Positions 35,295 to 43,957 of a stretch of DNA of 64,000 nt are shown here, piece after piece (the stretch's first letter is position 1; every line of letters starts with the position of its first letter). Both the position numbers and the translations under genes were made by a program. A model generated the notes under the pieces. It ran no database searches. It was not told the origin of the DNA and saw only the letters and a program-made list of their open reading frames with translations. Location: the NCBI RefSeq assembly GCF_000805335.1, contig NZ_KN708638.1, forward strand, positions 6,121,692 to 6,185,691, in the 5' to 3' direction. This DNA comes from Streptomyces sp. CT34. GTDB taxonomy: Bacteria; Actinomycetota; Actinomycetes; Streptomycetales; Streptomycetaceae.

Positions 35295-36431
35295 TTGGCC
35301 ACACAGCAGATCCCGGTAGTCGTGCTCGCGGGGTTCCTGGGGTCGGGCAAGACGACGCTTCTCAACCACTTGCTCCGCGCCGGCGACGGAACCCGTATCG
35401 GCGCGATCGTCAATGACTTCGGCAGCATCGAGATCGACGCGATGACTGTCGCAGGGCAGGTGGATTCGATGGTGTCGCTCGGCAACGGCTGTCTGTGCTG
35501 TGCCGTCGACACCAGCGAGCTGGACACCTATTTGGAGCGACTGGCCCGCCCCGCCGCCCGAATCGACGTGATCGTCATCGAGGCCAGCGGCCTGGCCGAG
35601 CCGCAGGAACTCATCCGGATGATCTTGGCGAGTGACAATGACCGGATCGTTTACGGCGGACTGATCGAGGTCGTCGACGCCGCCGAGTTCGCGGAGACCC
35701 GGATCCGGCATCCCGAGCTGGATCGGCATGTGGGCATCGCGGATCTCGTGGTGCTCAACAAGGCCGACCGGATCGGGGATGCGGCGCGTCAGGAGCTCTT
35801 GGACACGCTGGCGGATCTTGCTCCCGGACGTCCGGTGCTCTGTACGGCGTACGGGCGGATCGATCCGGAGCTGTTCTTCGACAGGGGAGCAGGGGAGGAC
35901 CGTGACGCGGCCGTACGGCAGCTGTCCTTCGAGGACGTGTTGCGCGAAGCCGCCGCTGATGGGGAGCCGGGGTACGGAATCGAGGACGGCGTCGGGCACG
36001 GGACCCACGAGGGGCGTGAGCAGGGCCATCAAGGCTGTCACGACGGCTGCCATGAGCACGCAGGGCATCTTCATGCGGCGTATCAGAGTGTGGAGTTCAC
36101 CTCAGAGGAGCCGATGCATCCGCGGCGCCTGATGGATTTCCTCGACAGTCGCCCCGCCGGCCTGTATCGCATCAAAGGCTTCGTGTACTTCGATGTCCCG
36201 GAGAACCGCCAGAAGTTCACGCTGCACGTGGTCGGTGACTTCCTGCGCTTCTATCCCTCACCCTGGCCGAAGGGCGAGGAGCCGTGCACCCAACTGGTGA
36301 TGATCGGCAGTGGTATCGACGCTCCCGCACTGCGGAAGGAACTGGAGAACTGCCGGCAGACCGTGCCCTCGGATGCTGACGTGAACAGCATGTGGGGTGT
36401 GCTGCGGTTCGTGGCTTCACAGGAGGAGTGA
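35295..36431 (+). CDS. CobW/COG0523-family GTPase, putative metal chaperone
   Basis: This 378-residue G3E-family GTPase inserts or delivers metal ions to target proteins. Walker A is GFLGSGKTTL (residues 13-22), the metal motif is GNGCLCC (about 62-68), and Walker B and base-recognition motifs are DVIVIEASGLAEP and LVVLNKAD. The CobW C-terminal domain spans about 275-375 (MDFLDSRPAGLYRIKGFVYF). A His/Cys-rich loop (about 235-265: HGTHEGREQGHQGCHDGCHE, then HAGHLHA) lies between the domains and is a likely zinc or cobalt store. The start is TTG 35295 with GGAGG nine bases upstream. Zinc homeostasis is the usual role, but no Zur box is visible. Confidence 0.92.
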   Translation: MATQQIPVVVLAGFLGSGKTTLLNHLLRAGDGTRIGAIVNDFGSIEIDAMTVAGQVDSMVSLGNGCLCCAVDTSELDTYLERLARPAARIDVIVIEASGLAEPQELIRMILASDNDRIVYGGLIEVVDAAEFAETRIRHPELDRHVGIADLVVLNKADRIGDAARQELLDTLADLAPGRPVLCTAYGRIDPELFFDRGAGEDRDAAVRQLSFEDVLREAAADGEPGYGIEDGVGHGTHEGREQGHQGCHDGCHEHAGHLHAAYQSVEFTSEEPMHPRRLMDFLDSRPAGLYRIKGFVYFDVPENRQKFTLHVVGDFLRFYPSPWPKGEEPCTQLVMIGSGIDAPALRKELENCRQTVPSDADVNSMWGVLRFVASQEE

Positions 36432-36762
36432 GCGCCCGGGCAACGACCCTGACGCGATGAGCGGCCCACGGGGGCCCACGGGCAGGGGGTACCTCCTGTG
36501 TCATGGGGGGACGTCGTGGGAGGGAGGCCGGGGTGGTCGCCGCCAACGGAAAGCAGGAATCAACGTTGGCCACCGCTGCAGCGGCGACAACCTGCCTCAA
36601 CCTCAGTCACCTCCCCACGCGGCAACCGCTCACCCTGGTCGGCGCACCGTCGATGGCCGGCCTCTCCTCAACGACTGTCCCGGAGCACGCACGAGCAACT
36701 TCCCCAGCACGGGCAAAGGCGACTTCCCTGGCGCACGAAAGGGTGACTTCCCCGGCGTGCGA
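36432..36762. other. Gene-free stretch between CobW-type gene and parC
   Basis: This convergent intergenic region contains a GACTTCCC-type imperfect tandem repeat (36695-36765) and then the parC terminator. No gene was recognised. Confidence 0.55.
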
Positions 36763-36765
36763 CTG
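36695..36765. repeat. About 23-bp imperfect tandem repeat, three copies
   Basis: Units begin near 36695 (GCAACTTCCCCAGCACGGGC), 36719 (GCGACTTCCCTGGCGCACGA) and 36742 (GGTGACTTCCCCGGCGTGCG). The reverse complement core GGGGAAGTC is related to the GGAAGTCCCC units at 10769-10819. Confidence 0.65.
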
Positions 36766-36805
36766 ACGCCGCTGAGCCGGTTCTTCACCGGTTCGGCGGC
36801 GTCAG
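36763..36805 (-). terminator. Terminator of parC, possibly bidirectional
   Basis: CTGACGCCGC (36763-36772) and GCGGCGTCAG (36796-36805) extend inward through AGCCGGT/ACCGGTT with wobble pairs to a TCTTC loop, making a nearly continuous 19-bp stem 26 bases beyond the parC stop. Confidence 0.88.
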
Positions 36806-36831
36806 TCGTCAGGGCTTGTGGGAACGCGTGG

Positions 36832-39279
36832 TTACACCGGCCCGGCCAGTGCGGTCACCGGCTTCGCCAGCGGCACGCCGGAGCCGTCCCTGCGGGGGTC
36901 CGGCTCCGGCAGGGGGACCGGGGCGCCCTTCGCGTCCGCGGCCCGTACCGGAGCAGGACCGGCCCAGGCCGTCGTCAGGCAGTCCTCGCCCTTCAGGAAC
37001 CGCTGGCAGCGCACACCACCGGTCGCCCGGCCCTTGCGCGGATACTGGTCGAACGGAGTGAGCTTGGCCGTCGCCACCGAGTCGTCCAGGGTGCCGTGCG
37101 ACCCGGCGACCGTGAACACCATGGCATCGGCGGCCGGGTCGACCGCCGAGAATGCGATCACCCGCGCACCCTCGCCCAGCTTGATGCCCGCCATACCGCC
37201 CGCCGGACGTCCCTGCGGCCGTACCTGCGATGCCGGATAGCGCAGCAGCTGCGCCTCGTTGGTGATGAAGACCAGGTCCTCCTCACCCGTGCGCAGTTCG
37301 GCCGCGCCCACGATGCGGTCGCCCTCCTTGAGGGTGATGACCTCCAACTCGTCCTTGTTGGACGGGTAGTCGGGCGCCACGCGCTTCACAACGCCCTGTT
37401 CGGTGCCGAGCGCGAGGCCCGGCGAGGACTCGTCCAGCGTCGTGAGGCAGATCAGTTCCTCGTCCTCCTGGAGCGTCAGGAACTCCGAGACCTGCGCGCC
37501 GCCGGAGAGATTGGGGGCCGCCGCGGTCTCCGGGAGCTGCGGCAGATCGACCACGGAGAGCCGCAGCAGCCGCCCGAGCGACGTCACCGCGCCGACCTCG
37601 CCACGGGTGGTGGCCGGCACCGCCGAGACGATCACATCGTGCTTGACGCGCTTGGCGTCGGCGTCGAACTGCGTCTCGCTCGTGGCGGTGCGCGCCAACA
37701 GGCCGGTGGAGGACAGCAGCACCCGGCAGGGGTTGTCGGCGACCTCCAGCGGGACTGCGGTGACGGGCGCACCCGCCGACTCCAGCAGGACGGTCCGGCG
37801 CGACGTGCCGAACTTCTTGGCGACCGCGGCCAGCTCGCTGGAGACCAGCTTCCGGAGCTCCGCGTCCGACTCCAGGATCCGGGTCAGCTCCTCGATCTCG
37901 GACCGCAGCCGGTCGCGCTCCGACTCCAGCTCGATCCGGTCGAACTTGGTCAGCCGGCGCAGCGGGGTGTCGAGGATGTACTGGGTCTGGATGTCGCTCA
38001 GCGAGAAGCGCTCCATCAGGCGCTCCTTGGCCTGCGCGCTGTTCTCACTGGAGCGGATCAGGCGGATGACCTCGTCGATGTCGACCAGGGCGGTCAGCAG
38101 GCCCTCGACCAGGTGGAGCCGGTCGCGTCGCTTGGTGCGGCGGAACTCGCTGCGCCGGCGCACCACGTCGAAGCGGTGGTCGACATAGACCTCCAGGAGC
38201 TCCTTGAGGCCCAGGGTCAGCGGCTGGCCGTCCACCAGGGCGACGTTGTTGATGCCGAAGGACTCTTCCATCGGCGTGAGCTTGTAGAGCTGCTCCAGGA
38301 CGGCCTCGGGGTTGAAGCCGTTCTTGACCTCGATCACCAGGCGCAGGCCGTGCTCGCGGTCGGTGAGGTCCTTGACGTCCGCGATGCCCTGGAGCTTCTT
38401 CGAGCCGACCAGGTCCTTGATCTTGGAGATGACCTTCTCCGGGCCCACCGTGAAGGGGAGTTCGGTGACGACCAGGCCCTTGCGGCGGGCGGTGACGTTC
38501 TCCACCGTGGCCGTCGCCCGGATCTTGAACGTGCCGCGGCCCTTCTCGTACGCGTCCCGTACCCCGCTCAGGCCGACAATCCGGCCCCCCGTCGGCAGGT
38601 CCGGACCCGGCACGAAGCGCATCAGGGTGTCCAGATCGGCGTTCGGGTGCTTGATCAGGTGGCGGGCGGCGGCGATCACCTCGCCCAGGTTGTGCGGCGG
38701 CATGTTCGTCGCCATGCCGACCGCGATACCGGACGTCCCGTTGACGAGGAGGTTCGGATACGCGGCGGGGAGGGCGACCGGTTCCTGCTCCTGGCCGTCG
38801 TAGTTCGGCGCGAAGTCGACGGTGTCCTCGTCGATGGACTCCGTCATCAGGGATGTCGCCGACGCCATCCGGCACTCCGTGTACCGCATCGCGGCGGGCG
38901 GGTCGTCATTGCCCAGCGAGCCGAAGTTCCCGTGCCCGTCCACCAGGGGCAGCCGCATCGAGAACGGCTGTGCCATGCGCACCAGGGCGTCGTAGATGGA
39001 CGCGTCGCCGTGCGGATGGAGCTTGCCCATCACCTCGCCGACCACCCGGGCGCACTTCACGTAGCTGCGGTCGGGGCGCAGGCCCATCTCGTTCATCTGG
39101 TAGAGGATGCGGCGGTGCACGGGCTTGAGTCCGTCGCGGGCGTCCGGCAGGGCGCGGGAGTAGATGACCGAATACGCGTACTCAAGGAAGGAACCCTGCA
39201 TCTCGTCGACGACGTCGATGTCGAGGATCCTCTCCTCGAAGTCGTCCGGCGGCGGGGTCTTCGTGCTGCGGCGGGCCAT
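36832..39279 (-). CDS. parC: DNA topoisomerase IV subunit A
   Basis: This 815-residue type IIA topoisomerase subunit makes the double-strand break for decatenation with ParE. Visible features are LPDARDGLKPVHRRILYQM, the quinolone-region segment KLHPHGDASIYDALVRMAQ (residues 86-104), catalytic Tyr133 in MRYTECRM, the tower/coiled-coil domain (RDRLRSEIEELTRILESD), and a C-terminal beta-pinwheel (repeated GxxxRxxxxxYP-type blades such as GVVKRVAPDYPSNKDELEV). Residue 93 is Ala where E. coli GyrA has Ser83. The start is ATG 39279 with AGAAGGAG about 12 bases upstream, giving MARRSTKTPPPDDFEERIL. It is convergent with the CobW gene and followed by a strong terminator. Confidence 0.96.
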   Translation of the reverse strand: MARRSTKTPPPDDFEERILDIDVVDEMQGSFLEYAYSVIYSRALPDARDGLKPVHRRILYQMNEMGLRPDRSYVKCARVVGEVMGKLHPHGDASIYDALVRMAQPFSMRLPLVDGHGNFGSLGNDDPPAAMRYTECRMASATSLMTESIDEDTVDFAPNYDGQEQEPVALPAAYPNLLVNGTSGIAVGMATNMPPHNLGEVIAAARHLIKHPNADLDTLMRFVPGPDLPTGGRIVGLSGVRDAYEKGRGTFKIRATATVENVTARRKGLVVTELPFTVGPEKVISKIKDLVGSKKLQGIADVKDLTDREHGLRLVIEVKNGFNPEAVLEQLYKLTPMEESFGINNVALVDGQPLTLGLKELLEVYVDHRFDVVRRRSEFRRTKRRDRLHLVEGLLTALVDIDEVIRLIRSSENSAQAKERLMERFSLSDIQTQYILDTPLRRLTKFDRIELESERDRLRSEIEELTRILESDAELRKLVSSELAAVAKKFGTSRRTVLLESAGAPVTAVPLEVADNPCRVLLSSTGLLARTATSETQFDADAKRVKHDVIVSAVPATTRGEVGAVTSLGRLLRLSVVDLPQLPETAAAPNLSGGAQVSEFLTLQEDEELICLTTLDESSPGLALGTEQGVVKRVAPDYPSNKDELEVITLKEGDRIVGAAELRTGEEDLVFITNEAQLLRYPASQVRPQGRPAGGMAGIKLGEGARVIAFSAVDPAADAMVFTVAGSHGTLDDSVATAKLTPFDQYPRKGRATGGVRCQRFLKGEDCLTTAWAGPAPVRAADAKGAPVPLPEPDPRRDGSGVPLAKPVTALAGPV

Positions 39280-39564
39280 CGCGGCTGCGGCTCCTTCTGC
39301 TGCGTCTACTGCCGATGTTGGATCAACGCTCTGGATCAACGCTGTGGTCGACCGGCTGGGGATCGACCGATGAGTCTGCCTGAGTCTGACGCGGACCATT
39401 GTGGACCGCCCCACTGACAACGCCGACCGCGACTCCCCCCTTCCCCCTCCAGGGGGGCTGGGCGCGGCGCACGTTCGGGGCCTTCCTCATGGGAACTTCG
39501 CCAGATGCCGACGCGGTTGCATAGAGTGACAGAACTTCCTCGCAAGCGGATCGAAGGGACGTAC

Positions 39565-40911
39565 ATGCCCATGGGTCACACGGCCACAGAACAAGCCGGC
39601 TCCGGCGGCCTGACAGCGACCGAGCACCGGCTGGCCAACGGCCTGCGCGTGGTGCTCTCCGAAGACCACCTGACGCCGGTGGCGGCGGTCTGCCTGTGGT
39701 ACGACGTCGGCTCGCGCCACGAGGTCAAGGGCCGTACGGGCCTGGCTCACCTCTTCGAGCACCTGATGTTCCAGGGTTCCGCACAAGTCAAGGGCAACGG
39801 CCACTTCGAGCTCGTCCAGGGCGCCGGCGGCTCGCTCAACGGGACCACGAGCTTCGAGCGCACCAACTACTTCGAGACCATGCCCGCCCACGAGCTGGAG
39901 CTCGCCCTCTGGCTGGAGGCGGACCGGATGGGCTCGCTGCTCACCGCCCTCGACGAGGAGTCCCTGGAGAACCAGCGCGACGTCGTCAAGAACGAGCGCC
40001 GCCAGCGCTACGACAACGTCCCCTACGGCACGGCCTTCGAGAAGCTGACGGCCATGGCGTATCCGGAGGGCCACCCGTACCACCACACTCCCATCGGGTC
40101 GATGGCCGATCTCGACGCGGCCTCCCTGGAGGACGCGCGGGCCTTCTTCCGCACGTACTACGCGCCCAACAACGCCGTGCTCTCGATCGTCGGCGACATC
40201 GACCCCGAGCAGACGCTGGCCTGGGTCGAGAAGTACTTCGGCTCGATCCCGTCGCACGACGGCAAGCAGCCGCCGCGCGACGGCAGCCTCCCCGAGGTCA
40301 TCGGCGGCCAGCTGCGCACCGTCGTCGAGGAGGACGTCCCCTCCCGCGCCCTGATGGCGGCCTACCGTCTTCCGCACGACGGCACCCGTGAGGCGGACGC
40401 CGCCGACCTCGCACTCACCGTTCTGGGCGGCGGCGAGTCCTCCCGCCTGTACAACCGCCTGGTGCGCCGTGACCGCAGCGCCGTCGCCGCGGGCTTCGGC
40501 CTGCTCCGGCTGGCGGGCGCGCCCTCGCTCGGCTGGCTGGACGTGAAGACGTCCGGCGGTGTGGAGGTCGCCGCCATCGAGGCCGCGGTCGACGAGGAGC
40601 TGGCCCGCTTCGCCGACGAGGGGCCGACCCCGGAAGAGATGGAGCGGGCCCAGGCCCAGCTGGAGCGCGAATGGCTGGACCGCCTCGCGACGGTCAGCGG
40701 CCGTGCGGACGAACTGTGCCGCTTCGCCGTCCTGTTCGGCGACCCGCAGCTCGCGCTGACCGCCGTGCAGCGCGTCCTGGAGATCTCCCCGCTGGAGGTG
40801 CAGGCGGTCGCCAAGGCCCGGCTGCGCCCCGACAACCGCGCCGTGCTCGTCTACGAGCCCACCGAGCAGACCGACGCCGCCGACACCGAGGAAGAGGAGG
40901 CGGCGCAGTGA
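39565..40911 (+). CDS. M16-family zinc metallopeptidase, catalytic subunit type
   Basis: This 448-residue pitrilysin/mitochondrial-processing-peptidase-like protein has the inverted zinc motif HxxEH (His62-Leu-Phe-Glu65-His66 in GLAHLFEHLMFQG) and the distal glutamate in ESLENQRDVVKNERRQR. It also has the NGTTSFERTNYFETMP segment and the second half-domain with LGGGESSRLYNRLVRRD. No signal peptide is seen, so it is cytoplasmic. The start is ATG 39565 with GAAGGGAC upstream. The next gene overlaps by four bases (GTGA) and encodes a related protein without the zinc site, so the two probably form a heterodimer like bacterial M16B peptidases. Substrates are unknown. Confidence 0.93.
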   Translation: MPMGHTATEQAGSGGLTATEHRLANGLRVVLSEDHLTPVAAVCLWYDVGSRHEVKGRTGLAHLFEHLMFQGSAQVKGNGHFELVQGAGGSLNGTTSFERTNYFETMPAHELELALWLEADRMGSLLTALDEESLENQRDVVKNERRQRYDNVPYGTAFEKLTAMAYPEGHPYHHTPIGSMADLDAASLEDARAFFRTYYAPNNAVLSIVGDIDPEQTLAWVEKYFGSIPSHDGKQPPRDGSLPEVIGGQLRTVVEEDVPSRALMAAYRLPHDGTREADAADLALTVLGGGESSRLYNRLVRRDRSAVAAGFGLLRLAGAPSLGWLDVKTSGGVEVAAIEAAVDEELARFADEGPTPEEMERAQAQLEREWLDRLATVSGRADELCRFAVLFGDPQLALTAVQRVLEISPLEVQAVAKARLRPDNRAVLVYEPTEQTDAADTEEEEAAQ

Positions 40912-42332
40912 ACGACGCCACCACCCGCGACGACGTACCCATGAGCACCATGGACTTCCACCCGCAGCCCCACGGGGGCGCGCCCAAGCCGTGGGCGTTC
41001 CCGGCCCCCGAGCGCGGCCAACTGCCCAACGGCCTCACCCTCCTGACCAGCCACCGCCCCGGCCAGCAGGTCGTCGCCGTCGAGGTCAACCTCGTCGCCC
41101 CCCTGGACGCCGAGCCCGAGGGCCTGGACGGCGTCGCCACGATCATGGCGCGCGCCCTGTCGGAGGGCACCGACAAGCACACCGCCGAGGAGTTCGCGGC
41201 CGAGCTGGAGCGCTGCGGCGCCACCCTGGACGCGCACGCCGACCACCCCGGCGTACGGGTCTCCCTGGAGGTCCCGGCGTCCCGGCTGCCGCGGGCGCTC
41301 GGCCTCCTGGCCGACGCGCTGCGCGCCCCCGCCTTCCCGGACAGCGAGGTCGAGCGGCTGGTCCGCAACCGCCTCGACGAGATCCCGCACGAGCTCGCCA
41401 ACCCGGCGCGGCGCGCCGCGATGGCGCTGTCCAAGGAGCTGTTCCCGGCCACCGCCCGGATGTCCCGGCCCCGCCAGGGCACCGAGGAGACCGTGGCGCG
41501 CGTCGACGCGGCGGCCGTCCGGGCCTTCTACGACGCGCATGTGCGGCCCGCCACGAGCACCGCCGTCATCGTCGGCGACTTCACCGGCGTCGACCTGGAC
41601 GCGGCCCTCGCCGACACCCTGGGCGCGTGGACCGGGCCCACCGCCGAACCGCTGAAGCCCGCGCCGATCGTCGCCGACGACACCGGCCGGGTGGTGATCG
41701 TGGACCGCCCCGGGGCCGTCCAGACCCAGCTGCTCATCGGCCGGATCGGCGCCGACCGGCACGACCGGGTGTGGCCCGCGCAGGTGCTCGGCACGTATTG
41801 CCTCGGCGGCACGCTCACCTCCCGTCTGGACCGAGTACTGCGGGAGGAGAAGGGCTACACCTACGGGGTGCGCGCCTTCGGGCAGGTGCTGCGGTCCTCC
41901 GCACCCTCGTCCCCCGAGGGCGCCACGGGCGCCGCGCTGCTGGCCATCAGCGGCTCGGTGGACACCGCTTCCACGGGACCGGCCCTTGAGGACCTGTGGA
42001 CGGTGCTGCGCACCCTCGCGGCGGAGGGGCTGACCGACGCCGAGCGTGATGTCGCGGTGCAGAACCTCGTAGGCGTCGCGCCGCTGAAGTACGAGACCGC
42101 GGCGGCCGTCGCCGGCACGCTCGCCGACCAGGTGGAGCAGCACCTCCCGGACGACTTCCAGGCGCAGTTGTACGTCCGGCTCGCGGAGACCGGCACGGTC
42201 GAGGCGACCGCGGCGGCCGTCAGTGCCTTCCCGGTGGACCGCCTGGTGACGGTCCTCGTGGGCGACGCGGAGCAGATCGCGGAGCCCGTCAAGGCACTGG
42301 GGATCGGTGAGGTGACGGTCGTCAGCGGCTAG
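40908..42332 (+). CDS. M16-family peptidase homologue without zinc motif
   Basis: This 474-residue partner of the preceding peptidase shares the fold (LPNGLTLLTSHRPGQQVVAVEVNLVAPLDAEPEGLDGVATIMARALSEGT spans the region where HxxEH should be, and there is none). It keeps the substrate-positioning Arg/Tyr segment LGGTLTSRLDRVLREEKGYTYGVRA, as inactive M16B subunits do. The start GTG 40908 overlaps the upstream stop (GTGA) with GAGGAGG upstream, indicating translational coupling and equimolar production. No catalysis is expected from it alone. A perfect hairpin terminator follows. Confidence 0.92.
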   Translation: MNDATTRDDVPMSTMDFHPQPHGGAPKPWAFPAPERGQLPNGLTLLTSHRPGQQVVAVEVNLVAPLDAEPEGLDGVATIMARALSEGTDKHTAEEFAAELERCGATLDAHADHPGVRVSLEVPASRLPRALGLLADALRAPAFPDSEVERLVRNRLDEIPHELANPARRAAMALSKELFPATARMSRPRQGTEETVARVDAAAVRAFYDAHVRPATSTAVIVGDFTGVDLDAALADTLGAWTGPTAEPLKPAPIVADDTGRVVIVDRPGAVQTQLLIGRIGADRHDRVWPAQVLGTYCLGGTLTSRLDRVLREEKGYTYGVRAFGQVLRSSAPSSPEGATGAALLAISGSVDTASTGPALEDLWTVLRTLAAEGLTDAERDVAVQNLVGVAPLKYETAAAVAGTLADQVEQHLPDDFQAQLYVRLAETGTVEATAAAVSAFPVDRLVTVLVGDAEQIAEPVKALGIGEVTVVSG

Positions 42333-42392
42333 CGTCCGCAGCCATGACGGCCTGTCATGCGACGGATGGTCACATAGCGACATGGCGACATA

Positions 42393-42428
42393 ACGGCTCC
42401 CGTGGTGGTCATTTGCCACGGGAGCCGT
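42393..42428 (+). terminator. Terminator of the M16 operon
   Basis: Perfect 13-bp arms ACGGCTCCCGTGG (42393-42405) and CCACGGGAGCCGT (42416-42428) with a ten-base loop lie 61 bases after the stop. Confidence 0.88.
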
Positions 42429-42659
42429 CGCATGTCTGCCGCCGGCCCGCAGCGAGCCGGCAGCCCGTGACCGCGTATCGCCGTGCTGACCGTGCTCACC
42501 GTGTTCCTGTTGGACGGGTGCGTCGCGTGTTCCGCCCGACCGCCGGCCCGCTTCCCCGTTGCCGGGCCGTGCCGTGCCGTGCCGTGCCGCTGATGTCCCG
42601 TGCGGCGCTGCTGGTTGCCCCTTCGAGGTGTGGCGTCCCGCACAAAGAGCCGATTCTGT
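42429..42659. other. Gene-free stretch between the M16 terminator and the riboswitch promoter
   Basis: No gene or notable structure was seen apart from GTGCC short repeats near 42570-42590. Confidence 0.5.
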
Positions 42660-42689
42660 TTGCCGATTGAAAGTTGTCCCGTTTAGCGT
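42660..42689 (+). promoter_or_regulatory. Candidate promoter of the riboswitch-M23 transcript
   Basis: TTGCCG (42660-42665) and TAGCGT (42684-42689) are separated by 18 bases, a good match to Streptomyces vegetative promoters. Transcription would start near 42696, ahead of the riboswitch. Confidence 0.5.
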
Positions 42690-42737
42690 CGGTCCGGCTG
42701 TTCGTCACAAGACCGCCACAACAGTGGCACCGGACAG

Positions 42738-42889
42738 TCATCGCCGAGTCCCCGTACGGCGCGAGCCAGGGGAGCCGGGGACCCACACGTCCCTTGGGGT
42801 GAATCGGGCGCCTCTCCGGAGGGGCCCGTAGGAGACCTTCCTGCTCCGAACCCGTCAGCTAACCCGGTAGGCGAGAGGGAAGGAAAGGA
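42738..42889 (+). ncRNA. Cyclic di-AMP riboswitch (ydaO-yuaA leader)
   Basis: The leader carries the conserved ydaO blocks in order: GGGGAGCCGGGGA (42769-42781), TTGGGGTGAATCGGG (about 42794-42808), a variable hairpin GCCTCTCCGGAGGGGC, GTAGGAGACCTTCCTGCTCC, then CGAACCCGTCAGCTAACCCG (about 42847-42866), GTAGGCGAGAGGGAAGGA. This class binds cyclic di-AMP and usually switches expression off when it is abundant. In actinobacteria it typically precedes cell-wall hydrolases, as here. The boundaries are approximate. Confidence 0.9.
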
Positions 42890-42900
42890 CCAGCCAGTAC

Positions 42901-43680
42901 ATGGCGTTCACCCGTGCCACCGGGAAGCACCGCCGTGCGAGCCGCACAGCCCGTACGACCCGCAACATCGCCGGCATAGCCACCCTCGCGGCCTCCGGTG
43001 TTGTCGCCTCCGTGGCGTCGCCCGCGCTGGCCGCCACCGACGAGGCGGCGCACCACGACACCGGACTCCAACAGGCCGTCGTGGTGGGTGACGAACTCGC
43101 CGGCCGGATCGAGGCCCAGGCCGACGCGCAGCAGGCGGCAGCCGAGGCCGCCGCCGCGAAGGCGAAGGCCGAGGCGGAGGCCAAGCGGCGCGCCGAGGAG
43201 GCCAGGAAGAAGGCCGAGGCGGAGCGGGCGGCCAAGGAGCGCGCCGCCCGCGAGGCCGAGCGCAAGCGCCTCAACACCTTCGTCGCCCCCGTGGACGGCT
43301 CCTACGTCTCCACCCCGTACAAGGCGTCGAGCGGCCTGTGGTCCTCGGGCAGCCACACCGGTATCGACTTCCACGCCGCCTACGGCACGTCCGTCCACGC
43401 CGTGGGCTCGGGCACCGTCGTGGAGGCCGGCTGGGGCGGGGCGTACGGCAACAACATCGTGGTCAAGATGAACGACGGTACGTACACCCAATACGGTCAC
43501 CTGTTGTCCATCGGCGTCTCCGTCGGCCAGCCCGTCACCCCCGGCCAGCAGATCGCCCTCTCGGGCAACACCGGCAACACCACCGGTCCGCATCTGCACT
43601 TCGAGGCCCGCACCGGCCCCCGGTACGGCTCCGACATCGACCCCGTCGCCTACCTCCGCTCGCACGGCGTCGACGTCTGA
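42901..43680 (+). CDS. Secreted M23 peptidoglycan endopeptidase
   Basis: This 259-residue exported wall hydrolase has a basic N-terminus and signal sequence ending at about residue 45 (IAGIATLAASGVVASVASPALAA, cut after ALA). An Ala/Glu/Lys-rich coiled coil covers residues 66-124, and a LytM/M23 domain residues 127-259. The zinc ligands are visible as His152 and Asp156 in SHTGIDFH and His233 in HLHFE, with His231 catalytic; the QYGHL segment supplies another histidine. The enzyme should cleave peptide cross-links of peptidoglycan. Expression is placed under a c-di-AMP riboswitch directly upstream, with the ribosome site GGAAGGAAAGGA in its 3' end. A 13-bp hairpin terminator follows. Confidence 0.95.
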   Translation: MAFTRATGKHRRASRTARTTRNIAGIATLAASGVVASVASPALAATDEAAHHDTGLQQAVVVGDELAGRIEAQADAQQAAAEAAAAKAKAEAEAKRRAEEARKKAEAERAAKERAAREAERKRLNTFVAPVDGSYVSTPYKASSGLWSSGSHTGIDFHAAYGTSVHAVGSGTVVEAGWGGAYGNNIVVKMNDGTYTQYGHLLSIGVSVGQPVTPGQQIALSGNTGNTTGPHLHFEARTGPRYGSDIDPVAYLRSHGVDV

Positions 43681-43707
43681 TCTCCCGCCGCATCGCGCGT
43701 CCCCCAG

Positions 43708-43742
43708 GAGCCCCGGCCCGCCCCCCATACGGGCCGGGGCTC
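43708..43742 (+). terminator. Terminator of the M23 peptidase gene
   Basis: Perfect 13-bp arms GAGCCCCGGCCCG (43708-43720) and CGGGCCGGGGCTC (43730-43742) with a nine-base loop lie 28 bases after the stop. Confidence 0.9.
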
Positions 43743-43957
43743 TGCCGTATCCGCCGCGTCCGGTGTACCCGCCGCATCCGCCGTCCCGTAGTGCCGGGTG
43801 TCCGGCCAGACCACCGACCACTGCACTGTCCGACGCGCCGGCCAAAAAATATCGATAAATTCACGGGATCCGCAGGAAACTTCGCCGTGGTCGAATAGAG
43901 TCGGGGAAAGGCGCCGATAGGCGGCGTTTCCAGGGGAATACGGCGGAGGCACGGACG

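Noticed and set aside
36397..39417. 1006-codon open frame on the plus strand opposite parC
   Set aside because: This is an antisense shadow of parC, with repetitive Arg/Gly/Leu composition and no motifs.
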